NCBI GenBank assembly: GCA_904846145.1
Contig: CAJGZL010000001.1
Span: 1,612,001-1,676,000 of the forward strand
Length of the DNA: 64,000 bases
Reading direction: 5' to 3'
Origin: Psychrobacter immobilis
Lineage (GTDB): Bacteria; Pseudomonadota; Gammaproteobacteria; Pseudomonadales; Moraxellaceae
Under the pieces are notes generated by a model. It saw only the letters and a list, made by a program, of their open reading frames with translations, searched no databases and was not told the origin of the DNA. Positions 18,676 through 27,669 of this stretch are shown one piece after another. A program made the translations under genes and the position numbers. How positions within the stretch are numbered: position 1 is the stretch's first letter; each line of letters starts with the position of its first letter.

Positions 18676-19137
18676 TTATAAATACTCGTATAATGATTCA
18701 CTAGCGTATTTCGGCAAAATAATAACCTCAACTTTATAGCCTGCTGTTCTGCCTTTGGTCGCCATAAGATTACGGGCGATACGCAATTTGTATTGGCCTT
18801 TTTGTGCTAAGCAGCCTTGATAAATGATCCCGCCTTTAGTACCGTCTTGACTGCCGTCAGGCATATGTATTACCCCAACGTTCGCAGTCTCAGTCGTTCC
18901 TGCAAGTGGCGCTATATTAATCACAGCATACTGCCAACTTGTAGCGTCAAATTGATACCAGTGCTCATTTTGATTCGGTTTTAACCTGCCTATTATCGTA
19001 GTGCTTATTTGACTTCTATTGATTTGGATAGGTTTAGGTTGAGTAACCGTGTTAGCGTCAGCGCTGCTGATGTTGATCAAGCCGATAGTGGTGAGAGTCA
19101 AGATAACGTGTTTGATTGAGAGTGATTGCATAAACAA
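18676..19137 (-). CDS. Secreted beta-sandwich protein, possibly PliG-like lysozyme inhibitor
   Basis: The 153-residue product has a signal peptide (hydrophobic core about residues 10-25, cleavage near ADA). The mature part has alternating beta-strand character with ISTTIIGRLKPNQNEHWYQF and QKGQYKLRIARN. This is similar in outline to pre-peptidase C-terminal domains and to periplasmic inhibitors of g-type lysozyme (PliG). There is only one cysteine in the mature part. The assignment rests on fold-like pattern only and is weak. Confidence 0.6.
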   Translation of the reverse strand: MFMQSLSIKHVILTLTTIGLINISSADANTVTQPKPIQINRSQISTTIIGRLKPNQNEHWYQFDATSWQYAVINIAPLAGTTETANVGVIHMPDGSQDGTKGGIIYQGCLAQKGQYKLRIARNLMATKGRTAGYKVEVIILPKYASESLYEYL

Positions 19138-19257
19138 CTCCTATAAAAGTGAATAAAAACGATTATATTTGAGCAAGTGTCTGATAATGTGAGAATACGA
19201 CAATATTGTTTATAGTAACCATATTCCTTAATGATTATAAGAGTAATTTAGGCCGCA

Positions 19258-19296
19258 CAAAAAAGCGCCCAACTATCGATAGCTGGGCGCCTTTGG
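19258..19296 (-). terminator. Intrinsic terminator of the acyl-CoA dehydrogenase gene
   Basis: GCGCCCA and TGGGCGC enclose CTATCGATAG, with a TTTTTT run on the minus strand just after the dehydrogenase stop. Confidence 0.88.
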
Positions 19297-19325
19297 TTTT
19301 GCCTTGAATCAGTAGCTAATGGATA

Positions 19326-21146
19326 TTAATCCAAAAATGCAAAGCTATCGATTTGCATCGACGTCATACTCTCGCTTGGCGCGACCATACCTTCGGCATG
19401 ACCTGAGGTACGCGGTAAGATTTTATCAAAGAAGAATTCTGCCGTTTGAATCTTAGCTTGATAGAATTCTGGCGACTCTGTACCACCATTTTCTAGTTTT
19501 TCATAAGCGACTGCCGCCATACGCGCCCAATGATAACCCATCATGATATAGCCTGAGTACATCAAAAAGTCATCGGATGCCGCTGAGATGATTTCACGGT
19601 CTTTACGAGCGATTAGCATCAAGCGTACGGTCAGCGTATTCCACTCAGCACACAGTTTAGTCAATGCCCAGACAAACTTACGCATGTCTTTATCAAGCGC
19701 ATATTCGCCACACCATCTGATAATCGTTGAGGTATAGTCACGGATAATCTTACCTTTAGACTGCAAAATCACTTTACGACCTAGCAAGTCCAGCGCTTGA
19801 ATACCCGTTGTGCCTTCATACATAGTTGCGATACGTGCATCACGAGCGATCAGCTCCATACCCCACTCTTTGATATAGCCGTGACCACCATAAATCTGCT
19901 GACCATGTTTGGCCGCTTCAATACCCAGCTCAGTTAAGAAGCCTTTCAAGATAGGCGTATAAAAGCCTAGCTTGTCATCCCATTTTTCGAACTCTTCGTC
20001 ATCACCATTAGCGATACCTTGCGCCATCTTATCTGCGTAGCGAGCTGAATGATAAATCATTGAGCGACCGCCTTCAGCAAAGGCCTTTTGGGTCAATAGC
20101 ATACGGCGTACATCCGCATGATGAATAATGGCATCGGCTACTTTTTCAGGATCTTTAACCCCTGATAAGGTGCGCATAGAGCGACGATCTTTGGCATAAG
20201 GAAGAGCATTTTGGAAGGATAGCTCAGTATGTGCAAGACCTTCGATGCCTGTACCGATACGAGCGGTATTCATAAAGGTAAACATTGCCTTTAGGCCTTT
20301 ATTTGGCTCGCCCACTAGATAGCCTGACGCTTCATCAAAGTTCAACACGCAAGTCGCTGATGAAGCAATACCCATTTTGTGCTCAATAGAGCCACAAGTG
20401 ACGCCATTGCGCTCGCCAATCTCACCCTCAGAGTTCGGTAAGAATTTCGGCACGATAAATAATGAGATACCACGGGTACCTTCTGGTGCATCTGGCAGAC
20501 GTGCAAGAACGATATGAATGATGTTTTCAGTCAGATCATGCTCACCGCTTGAGATAAAAATCTTAGTGCCTGATAATTTATATGAGCCGTCTTCTTGTGG
20601 AATGGCTTTTGACTTAACTTGACCCAAATCTGTACCACAATGAGGTTCAGTCAGACACATTGTACCTGCCCATGAGCCATCTACTAATTTATGTAAGTAG
20701 GTCTGTTTTTGTTCCTCAGTACCGTACTGCATCAAGGTATTGATACAACCTGTTGACAGACCTGGATACATCGACCAAGGCCAGTTCGCCGTGCCGATCA
20801 TCTCAGACTTAATCAAGTTGAGTGACATCGGTAGATTCATACCACCGTATTCTTCAGGATAGGAGATACCTTGCCAGCCGCCCTCAACGAACTGATTATA
20901 AGCTTCTTTAAAGCCTTTAGGCGTCGTCACCACACCATCTTTGAAGTGACAGCCTTCTTCATCGGCAGGCTGATAGAGAGGCGCTAAGACGTTTTCAGAA
21001 AAATCAGCCATACCCTGCAAGATCATATCGACCGTTTCAGGATCAGCATTTTCACCATTATCTAAGGTTTTGTAATGGCTTTGAAAATCAAAAACGTCAT
21101 TCATCAAAAACTTGATATCACGTAAAGGTGCTTTGTAAGTTAACAT
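19326..21146 (-). CDS. Acyl-CoA dehydrogenase (FadE-like, long C-terminal form)
   Basis: From the chosen start MLTYKAPLRD the protein is 606 residues. It has the acyl-CoA dehydrogenase fold: CLTEPHCGTDLGQVKS, an FAD-binding segment ending in GTKIFISSGEHDLTENI, and GHGYIKEWGMELIARDARI. The catalytic base glutamate lies in MYEGTTGIQALDLLGRK. A C-terminal extension of about 130 residues places it with the 600-residue bacterial type used in beta-oxidation. An upstream ATG at 21176 would add ten residues (MLINKIARLT). The inner start is preceded by GCGAGACTG and fits homologues better. The chain-length preference is unknown. Confidence 0.9.
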   Translation of the reverse strand: MLTYKAPLRDIKFLMNDVFDFQSHYKTLDNGENADPETVDMILQGMADFSENVLAPLYQPADEEGCHFKDGVVTTPKGFKEAYNQFVEGGWQGISYPEEYGGMNLPMSLNLIKSEMIGTANWPWSMYPGLSTGCINTLMQYGTEEQKQTYLHKLVDGSWAGTMCLTEPHCGTDLGQVKSKAIPQEDGSYKLSGTKIFISSGEHDLTENIIHIVLARLPDAPEGTRGISLFIVPKFLPNSEGEIGERNGVTCGSIEHKMGIASSATCVLNFDEASGYLVGEPNKGLKAMFTFMNTARIGTGIEGLAHTELSFQNALPYAKDRRSMRTLSGVKDPEKVADAIIHHADVRRMLLTQKAFAEGGRSMIYHSARYADKMAQGIANGDDEEFEKWDDKLGFYTPILKGFLTELGIEAAKHGQQIYGGHGYIKEWGMELIARDARIATMYEGTTGIQALDLLGRKVILQSKGKIIRDYTSTIIRWCGEYALDKDMRKFVWALTKLCAEWNTLTVRLMLIARKDREIISAASDDFLMYSGYIMMGYHWARMAAVAYEKLENGGTESPEFYQAKIQTAEFFFDKILPRTSGHAEGMVAPSESMTSMQIDSFAFLD

Positions 21147-21459
21147 AGTCAGTCTCGCAATTTTATTGATTAGCAATAAGAAGTTAGCAATAAGTTGATT
21201 ATTAGTAAAGGTAATCCTTGCTAAGTATGTAAAGTAAAACGTATCTAAAGTAAAGCGGTTAAAGTTTGTCTAGTTTTTTAACCAATGTTGTCATCAGTAT
21301 AAGCTTTATAAAATAATAAATATATAATGCATAACTAATATTCATATCAAAGCTAACAACTTATTACATTAAATTATATAAATAGGTCATTATTATAATT
21401 TTCAATGGTTTAAGTGGCTTGTTATCGATTTATAAAAGCAGCTAAAGGACAAAAATCAC

Positions 21460-22608
21460 ATGAGTTTGATTAAGCAACTAGTATCTTTGAAATGCTGGGT
21501 TCAAAAAATACTTAGTTATGCTTTTTATCAGAGCAATCAGCTCATAAAAGGTGAATTGGCGCATTTATTGAACGTCAATAAAAGTCAAAGGCCGTGGCAT
21601 CTGCCGATAGTTACGGCCGTATCGATTAGCTTTCCGATATTCGTTGGCGTGTATTTTGGCGCATTGGCTGCAGGCATCAAAGCCTCATTGGGCGCTATGA
21701 TTATCCTAAACTTGCCACTGATTGGCTCATTGCCGCATCGACTGATGACGATCATAGCTTGGGGCTTTGCGATGTCGATGAGTTTTGCATTGGGAGCGAT
21801 AGCGCAGCAATTACCCTACCTTCGGTTGCCCGTATTTGCCTTAATAGCCTTTGCCGTGATTGTGTTCGGGCGCTATTATCGTCAGCCACCACCTGCTGGG
21901 CTATTTATTATGATGGCAGGTGCTATCGCTTTGTTCATCCCTATACCACTAGATCAAGTCATGCTCGCGACAGGACTGGTCATGTTCGGTAGTATTTTCT
22001 CTACATTCATGGCGCTGCTGTACACATTGTTCTTATTGACAACGCGGTCATCTCAGCCTGTTATCGACTATAGCTATGAGCCAGATACGTTGAGCGAGAG
22101 CTTCATTGTGGCAGGGTTTGTGAGTTTAACGTTATTAATAGCGATAGTATTTAACATGACCAATCCTTATTGGGCGGCGGTCAGTTGCTTTATTATTATT
22201 CAAGGTATTCATCTGCGCACGATGTGGATTAAGCAGTTTCATCGTCTGCTAGGGACTTTAATCGGCATAGGATTGGCAGGATGGCTGCTATCATGGCATT
22301 TGAGCGGCTGGCAAGTAGCCGTCGCCATACTCGTGATGATGGTCAGTATTGAGACCTTGATAGATCGGCACTATGGACTGGCGGTCATCTTTATCACCCC
22401 ATTGACTATATTTATTGCTGAATATGGCAGTGGGGCGCTAATCACTGAACCTGTCTATCAGCAAGTGATGCGCGCGCGTCTGCTCGATACGATGCTAGGC
22501 TGTCTGCTCGGTATTTTGGGTGGCTGGGTCATGCATTCAACTCAGCTACGTTTGCCATTTCAAAGGCTTGAACGCTGGTTATTGAAACGATTTGGGATAA
22601 AAAGCTGA
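21460..22608 (+). CDS. FUSC-family multi-pass membrane protein
   Basis: The 382-residue protein has about 10-11 hydrophobic helices in two groups. The second group begins near residue 210 with SFIVAGFVSLTLLIAIVF and contains YWAAVSCFIIIQG and the FHRLLGTLIGIGLAG motif. This is the FUSC/aromatic acid exporter pattern (fusaric-acid-resistance-type permeases). No membrane-fusion partner is nearby, so it may act alone. The stop lies 9 bp from the convergent aroE stop. The substrate is unknown. Confidence 0.8.
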   Translation: MSLIKQLVSLKCWVQKILSYAFYQSNQLIKGELAHLLNVNKSQRPWHLPIVTAVSISFPIFVGVYFGALAAGIKASLGAMIILNLPLIGSLPHRLMTIIAWGFAMSMSFALGAIAQQLPYLRLPVFALIAFAVIVFGRYYRQPPPAGLFIMMAGAIALFIPIPLDQVMLATGLVMFGSIFSTFMALLYTLFLLTTRSSQPVIDYSYEPDTLSESFIVAGFVSLTLLIAIVFNMTNPYWAAVSCFIIIQGIHLRTMWIKQFHRLLGTLIGIGLAGWLLSWHLSGWQVAVAILVMMVSIETLIDRHYGLAVIFITPLTIFIAEYGSGALITEPVYQQVMRARLLDTMLGCLLGILGGWVMHSTQLRLPFQRLERWLLKRFGIKS

Positions 22609-22617
22609 CGTTTGATA

Positions 22618-23475
22618 TCAGTTTGCCGATGCTTGCAAAGCAGTCGTTGCGCCATCGACATCCACAGTGTGCCCTGTCCAACGCTCAAAGCTGAGCGCTG
22701 CTTGACCAATAAGCATGCCAAAACCATTAGATACTTGCGCACCACGCGCCACAAAATGTTGTAGAAAAGGCAGCTCGCGCCCGTACATCATGTCGTAAAC
22801 ATAACCACTCGTTAAGTCAGCACAGAGCGGCAAAGTATCCCCTGTTAAGCCGATAGAGGTAGCATTGATAATCAAGTCAAAATCACCTGTGAGCTTGGAT
22901 GTCTCACAACTAGTAATCTTATGATTATTAATGACACTACTAGCTGCACTAAGCTCTGAGGCTAAGTCTTGCGCTCGACTTTTGGTACGATTGGCAAGCG
23001 TTAACGCGCCGATGCCTGCCTCAATAAGCGGTAGTATCACGCCGCGTGCTGCACCGCCCGCGCCAATAATAGCCACCCGTGCATCAGTCAGTGGCCACCC
23101 TAGGCGAATCATATGATTGACCAACCCTTGACCATCAGTATTATCGCCATATAGGGCACTGTCTTTTATCAAGATCGTATTGACCGCGCCTGCTACTTTG
23201 GCATGCTCTGATAGACTGCCCTGTGCCTGACATTGGGCATAAGCGACTTGCTTAAAGGGTACAGTCACATTTGCACCAACACCGCCACCATTAAAAAAAG
23301 CCTCAACCACTGCTTGAAAGCTTTGGGCGTCATCAGGACAATATTGACGCTGATAAGAGATAGTAAGCCCGCTTTGGCTGGCAAACACTTGATGAATAGC
23401 AGGTGATTTGCTGTGAGCGATAGGGTTGCCAATTACGATAAAATGCTGGGTCGGATTAGGTGCATGTTGAGTCAT
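22618..23475 (-). CDS. aroE: Shikimate dehydrogenase
   Basis: The 285-residue enzyme has the shikimate-binding motif (VIGNPIAHSKSPAIHQ, about residues 14-29), catalytic lysine in NVTVPFK, NTDGQGLV, a nucleotide-binding GAGGAARGV motif, and the C-terminal NGFGMLIGQAALSFERWTG. It reduces 3-dehydroshikimate with NADPH in the chorismate pathway. The product reads as intact and typical. It is convergent with the FUSC gene. Confidence 0.96.
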   Translation of the reverse strand: MTQHAPNPTQHFIVIGNPIAHSKSPAIHQVFASQSGLTISYQRQYCPDDAQSFQAVVEAFFNGGGVGANVTVPFKQVAYAQCQAQGSLSEHAKVAGAVNTILIKDSALYGDNTDGQGLVNHMIRLGWPLTDARVAIIGAGGAARGVILPLIEAGIGALTLANRTKSRAQDLASELSAASSVINNHKITSCETSKLTGDFDLIINATSIGLTGDTLPLCADLTSGYVYDMMYGRELPFLQHFVARGAQVSNGFGMLIGQAALSFERWTGHTVDVDGATTALQASAN

Positions 23476-23900
23476 GGGCGCTGAATTACCTGTACTTTAT
23501 TGTGAATAATGAATGTAGATAGTTGCTGTTTATTTCCAATCAAAGTATTTGTAACTGAAATCTAGCTATATAAGCTAATAGAAAGCTGGCAAACAGCTAA
23601 ATAACAAATATCTCTTAGCGGTGATTGTTATCTGTAACCTAAGGGCTAGTCAAGGCAGGAGCAGTTGGGTAAACTGTGAGAACAGCTATTTCCTGTTGTT
23701 TAGCTTTATAACTGAATAACTAAATTTTATAGTGAAACTCTACCTACTAACGTTGGCGTATAACTTGCATCAATGTTAGTCTTGATAAGGTATAGCTTAT
23801 AAGCGTTATCATACAGCACGCTGCTTTTTTTAACATCAGTAGTGTCTACTTTTGAATCATCAACATCATCTAATACTATTTTATAATTCATTCAAGAAGT
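23476..23900. other. Intergenic region, no recognised feature
   Basis: 425 bp between divergent aroE and the lipoprotein gene. It was read for riboswitch and terminator motifs and none was convincing. It must carry the promoters of both genes. Confidence 0.4.
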
Positions 23901-24572
23901 GTGAGTAAATTGCCCATGTGGAAGACTACCTTACAGACAACGATGATCGGTACTACTCTAGCTGCTGGCCTAGCCTTGAGTGCCTGCGGGACGGATAAGC
24001 AGAGCACTGTTGAAGAGGTCGCCTCTACTATCAGCACTGATACGCCTGAGTCTCAAGAAAGCGCAACACCTACAGCGGATAGCGACTTGGATGGCGCAGT
24101 CTCTGAGCAAGGTGTGCCCGTTACCTATGACTTGGCGACGTGGAGCAAAGATACGGTCGAGCCTGTTAAAATCGATGCGCTAGATAATATCAACGCCACT
24201 TTTGGCAAAGTCATTAGCACGGATGAGAATAGTCTAGACTATGCCAGTAACCCTGCTACTAAATACCGCTTTATGACTACCAAAGCGCCTTATTTGGATG
24301 TGATTGACTCGCAGAAATACTTAGAGCTGGGCTGGTATTATGCCAATCCTACGGACTCTGCTGAGGAAAAAGAGCAGAGTAAATCTCATGCCAAAAAAGC
24401 TTATCAAGTCTCTCGCCAGCTGATGGGTGAGGAAGGTGGTAAAGTGCTTGCTGATATGCTTAATGGTCAGATTATCAAGAATCAGAATATAGGCGGTCAA
24501 AAGATAGAGCTGGCAAAATGCGAGTTTTATAGCTGTATGCTGATACTCAATAAGTCAGCAGCGAGCACTTAA
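23901..24572 (+). CDS. Lipoprotein of unknown function
   Basis: The 223-residue product begins at a GTG (AAGAAG just upstream) or at the ATG five codons later. It has a signal peptide with lipobox LSAC (lipidated C29), then a Thr/Ser/Glu-rich linker, then a globular part with two cysteines in AKCEFYSCM near the end. I do not recognise the domain. It ends 8 bp before pabC on the same strand and may be co-transcribed. Confidence 0.7.
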   Translation: MSKLPMWKTTLQTTMIGTTLAAGLALSACGTDKQSTVEEVASTISTDTPESQESATPTADSDLDGAVSEQGVPVTYDLATWSKDTVEPVKIDALDNINATFGKVISTDENSLDYASNPATKYRFMTTKAPYLDVIDSQKYLELGWYYANPTDSAEEKEQSKSHAKKAYQVSRQLMGEEGGKVLADMLNGQIIKNQNIGGQKIELAKCEFYSCMLILNKSAAST

Positions 24573-24580
24573 GCCATTCT

Positions 24581-25585
24581 ATGATGTCAAATAAAGCCCA
24601 ATGGTTAGCCCTGCACTCGCAGGAAAGTGCTGATCAGATAGCAGTGACACCTGCTCCTTCGATGATAGGCAATCGTGGCATGGCTTATGGCGATGGGTTT
24701 TTTACCACGATGGCGGTGCTGGGTGGTGCAGTATTGTGGTCAGCGTATCATCGACAGCGACTAGTGTCTCATGCGCAAGCGTTACAGCTGGATATCGATA
24801 TCGATGAGATATTGACTGAGGTACGAGCGCAAGCTTGGCAGCTAGAGCAAGGCATAATAAAGCTTATTATCACCCGTGCCGAGCAGCCTGTTCGTGGCTA
24901 TGGCTTCTGTGCTGATAAAACGGGTAGCACTTGTGAGATTTGGCTAAAAGCAACTGCGATGGCTATCGAGACTCCTCGGCAGCTACCATTATTAAATAGC
25001 AATAAAGTATTTGTTCAGCCTGCTATCAGCGCTATTTGTCTAACCTCACAGTTGGCTTGCCTACCGCCAACATTAGCAGGTCTAAAAAGTCTAAATCGGC
25101 TCGATAATGTGCTGGCAAGTGGCGAGTTGCAAAGCATCAATACGCAAAGCGCTCAGAATGCTCCGTTAGATTCGGCTAGTCATAAATATGGCGAGGGTTT
25201 AGTTCGTGATATGAGTGGCGCTTGGACTGAGGGCACGATGAGTAATGTCTTTTATCAGTTGGATAATACGGCTAATAGCAAAGCGACAGCTTCTCTAAAT
25301 ACCAATACTGTCAATACTACTAATGCTACCGATGATTCTGAACTTTCAAACTATCTTACAAAATCTCAATGGTACACGCCTGCGATGGATCAGTCTGGTG
25401 TTGCAGGAGTCATGCGTCAAGTTATTATAGACTCGCTAGCCACGACCGATAAGCCCGTTATCATGCGCTCATTAACGGATGATGATCTGCCTCATTTATC
25501 ACAGCTGTTCTTTTGCAATGCGGTACGTGGAATTATGCCAGCGTCGGCGCTGACTTTATTAGATGGGAATGTGGTTCATTTTTGA
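24581..25585 (+). CDS. pabC: 4-amino-4-deoxychorismate lyase PabC
   Basis: The 334-residue PLP fold-type IV enzyme has YGDGFFTTMAV near the N-terminus and GLKSLNRLDNVLAS with the PLP lysine. The C-terminal half has MSGAWTEGTMSNVFYQL and LFFCNAVRGIMPA. It makes 4-aminobenzoate for folate. A low-complexity Asn/Thr-rich insertion (about residues 228-250, with NTNTVNTTNATDD) lengthens it beyond the usual 270-290 residues. Its normal partner mltG is separated from it by the restriction-modification island. It is followed after 7 bp by the converging methyltransferase. Confidence 0.9.
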   Translation: MMSNKAQWLALHSQESADQIAVTPAPSMIGNRGMAYGDGFFTTMAVLGGAVLWSAYHRQRLVSHAQALQLDIDIDEILTEVRAQAWQLEQGIIKLIITRAEQPVRGYGFCADKTGSTCEIWLKATAMAIETPRQLPLLNSNKVFVQPAISAICLTSQLACLPPTLAGLKSLNRLDNVLASGELQSINTQSAQNAPLDSASHKYGEGLVRDMSGAWTEGTMSNVFYQLDNTANSKATASLNTNTVNTTNATDDSELSNYLTKSQWYTPAMDQSGVAGVMRQVIIDSLATTDKPVIMRSLTDDDLPHLSQLFFCNAVRGIMPASALTLLDGNVVHF

Positions 25586-25592
25586 TCGCTTT

Positions 25593-26423
25593 TTATTTAT
25601 CTTCTGCTTTGTCTAATAAACGATAAAAATGTTGTTTAAAGAACTCTTTCCTACCCTCAATTTGTAGATCTTCATATCTAGCTTTGCTAAGTTGCAAGTA
25701 ATCTGTTTCTCGATCGATACCAATGAATTGTCTATCCAAAATGTGCCCCGCAATTCCTGTTGTAGAAGATCCTGAAAATGGGTCAAGAATAATTGCGCCT
25801 TTCTCAGTTGACGCTAAGATTATTTGTGCCAGTAGAGCTAAAGGTTTTTGTGTTGGATGTTTACCACAAGATTTTTCCCATTTAGCGATAGCTGGTAGAC
25901 GCCATACGTCTTTCATCTGCTTATCATTATTTAAACGTTTCATTAGATCGTAATTGAAATAATGAGGAACTTTGGGATATTTCCGTGCCCAGATAATAAA
26001 CTCTGTTGAATGAGTAAAAAACCGACAAGAAAAGTTGGGCGGTGGGTTAGTCTTTTCCCAAGTAATTACGTTAAGTATTTTAAAACCAAGCTTAGGTAAA
26101 AGCGTACCTAAAGTAAAAATATTGTGATGTGTACCACTAATCCAAATTGTTGCATTGTCAGCCATTTTCTCGCGTACAGCAGCAAGCCACTGATAAGTAA
26201 AATGATAAGCATCTTCATCGCTTATCAGCTTATCCCATTCACCTTTATTTACAGATTGAACTTTGCCATCTTTTACAGTTAGACCATCGTTTGACAAAAA
26301 ATAGGGTGGATCTGCAAATACCATATTAACGTTGCTTTCTAGCGCAGGAATAACTTCTAAGCAATCACCTTGCAGTAATTGAAAATCTGCTTGCTTGCTT
26401 TGAAAAAACGTATGGTTTTCCAT
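25593..26423 (-). CDS. DNA adenine methyltransferase, DpnA-like (beta class)
   Basis: The 276-residue enzyme has motif IV DPPYFLS (in MVFADPPYFLSNDG) before motif I DPFSGSSTTG near the C-terminus, which is the order of beta-class N6-adenine methyltransferases. Segments such as ATIWISGTHHNI, NVITWEKTNPPPNFSCRFF, THSTEFIIWARKYPK and GKHPTQKP match DpnA (M2.DpnII). DpnA methylates GATC and can act on single-stranded DNA, protecting incoming DNA. The gene starts 2 bp after the stop of the 83-residue gene, so the two are one transcription unit. Confidence 0.92.
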   Translation of the reverse strand: MENHTFFQSKQADFQLLQGDCLEVIPALESNVNMVFADPPYFLSNDGLTVKDGKVQSVNKGEWDKLISDEDAYHFTYQWLAAVREKMADNATIWISGTHHNIFTLGTLLPKLGFKILNVITWEKTNPPPNFSCRFFTHSTEFIIWARKYPKVPHYFNYDLMKRLNNDKQMKDVWRLPAIAKWEKSCGKHPTQKPLALLAQIILASTEKGAIILDPFSGSSTTGIAGHILDRQFIGIDRETDYLQLSKARYEDLQIEGRKEFFKQHFYRLLDKAEDK

Positions 26424-26425
26424 AT

Positions 26426-26677
26426 TTATTCCAACATATCAGCTAAAAAGTAGAGAAGATTAGGCAAGTTAAATTCACCTTCTGCAAACCCATACTGCTC
26501 GCAATCGTCTGGAATAACAACTGTTTGACCAACAAATCTTTGATCCTTACCGATGATACGGAGCAAATCTACCAATTCATCTCTAACTACAACAGGATTT
26601 TCTGTGTCTATCGATTCGTCAATTATATCTGAGACAGAATTAACGTTAATAGTAAGGTTTTCAATACTTATCATCAT
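26426..26677 (-). CDS. Unknown 83-residue protein in the restriction-modification island
   Basis: The acidic product starts MMISIENLTINVNSVSDIID and ends NLPNLLYFLADMLE, and contains LVDLLRIIGKDQRFVGQTVV. No family was recognised. It has no signal or membrane segment. It lies between the C-protein promoter and the DpnA-like gene, ends 2 bp before that gene's ATG, and so is first in the methyltransferase operon. Its conserved-looking spacing argues that it is a real gene. It could be a regulatory or anti-restriction accessory protein, but this is a guess. Confidence 0.7.
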   Translation of the reverse strand: MMISIENLTINVNSVSDIIDESIDTENPVVVRDELVDLLRIIGKDQRFVGQTVVIPDDCEQYGFAEGEFNLPNLLYFLADMLE

Positions 26678-26715
26678 ACTGTCCTCTGATTAACACTCTG
26701 AAATATATTTAAATG

Positions 26716-26749
26716 ACACTTATTGTGTGTAGTTAAAGTTTACCTAACT
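26716..26749. promoter_or_regulatory. Candidate C-protein operator (two short inverted repeats)
   Basis: In the 87-bp gap between the divergent 83-residue gene and the C-protein gene, ACAC-N5-GTGT (26716-26728) is followed by AGTTA-N9-TAACT (26731-26749). Two adjacent inverted repeats just before a controller-protein gene are the usual C-box layout. The sequences do not match the canonical GACT-type C-box. Confidence 0.4.
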
Positions 26750-26764
26750 CTTGAGAATAAAGCA

Positions 26765-26977
26765 ATGAAAGAACCAATTTTAATCAAGTTTGGACAACGT
26801 ATTCGTACTTTAAGAAAGTCAAAGAATCTTAGCCAAGAACAATTAGCTGAGCTGACAGGGTTTCATCGTAATTATATTGGAATGATAGAAAGAGGCGAGC
26901 GCAATCCTGCGCTAGTCAATATAGAGATATTCGCTAACACATTTGAAATGAGTATATCTGAACTATTTGAAACATGA
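26765..26977 (+). CDS. Restriction-modification controller (C) protein, Xre-type HTH
   Basis: From the preferred start MKEPILIKFGQRI the product is 70 residues, typical for C-proteins. It has one helix-turn-helix domain (LSQEQLAELTGFHRNYIGMI, then ERGERNPALVNIEIFANTF). C-proteins bind boxes upstream of their own gene and delay nuclease expression until methylation is complete. The gene lies 11 bp upstream of the nuclease gene on the same strand, the standard C-R order. A farther ATG at 26723 would add 14 residues and overlap the candidate operator. Confidence 0.9.
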   Translation: MKEPILIKFGQRIRTLRKSKNLSQEQLAELTGFHRNYIGMIERGERNPALVNIEIFANTFEMSISELFET

Positions 26978-26988
26978 GGAATTAATGT

Positions 26989-27669
26989 ATGAGACTGGAA
27001 GACGTATTTCCCAGATTGCCAGAACTATATAATAGAAGGTTTGATGATTTGAGATTACAGGAAGATATTTCAGGTTTTACAATAAACAAAGGTAATACTG
27101 GACAGTTTCTACAGCAATTACTTGATATGCCGAACAACAGTAATTTAACAGATTTTGTCGATGGAGAGTTAAAAACAAACAAAGCACACCCAAATGGTAT
27201 GCCACGTGAAACGATGTTTATAACTCAGATATCAAGAGATTTTGATAGCTTATTTTTTGAAGAATCTTTAACAAATAGATTGCTGGATAAAATTAGTAAC
27301 CTTCTTTATTTACCTGTTGTCAAAACAGACAGTAATTCTCCTGAAGATTGGTTCTTTCTACCAGCTCATCATATTGATTCTAATCAGCATTTAGAACTGA
27401 AAGAGCTTTATTTACAGGATTTTATTGATATTAAACAACAGATATTGGAGCATCTAGAAAACCCTACGGATGGGAATATTCATACTTCGAACGGAAAGTA
27501 CATTCAAATTAGAAGTAAGGACTCTAAAAGAGTAGATGGTAGTTATAATCCTATTTACTCAGAAGTTTTAGGTCGTGAAGTCTCTAATAAGAATCATGCT
27601 TTCTATTTTAAAAAAGAGTTTATGCAAGCCATACAAAGTGGTGAATTGCCGAGTCGAAGGATAACCTAA
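26989..27669 (+). CDS. MutH/Sau3AI-family restriction endonuclease
   Basis: The 226-residue protein is the size of MutH. It has the catalytic motif DFVDGELKTNK, which corresponds to the D-(x)n-E-x-K of MutH. It is followed by RETMFITQIS, and later by GKYIQIRSKDSKR and HAFYFKKEFMQAI, in the same order as in MutH (EYLQIRPKA, FYLKKNF). MutH and Sau3AI cleave at GATC. The upstream C-protein and flanking GATC-type methyltransferases identify it as the nuclease. Its stop overlaps the convergent Dam-like gene by 4 bp. It has one MutH-like domain, whereas Sau3AI has two. Confidence 0.88.
   Translation: MRLEDVFPRLPELYNRRFDDLRLQEDISGFTINKGNTGQFLQQLLDMPNNSNLTDFVDGELKTNKAHPNGMPRETMFITQISRDFDSLFFEESLTNRLLDKISNLLYLPVVKTDSNSPEDWFFLPAHHIDSNQHLELKELYLQDFIDIKQQILEHLENPTDGNIHTSNGKYIQIRSKDSKRVDGSYNPIYSEVLGREVSNKNHAFYFKKEFMQAIQSGELPSRRIT

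Noticed and set aside
23476-23900. Possible riboswitch or structured leader before the lipoprotein gene
   Set aside because: No THI, B12, SAM or lysine element was recognised. Short complementary runs are no better than expected in AT-rich DNA.
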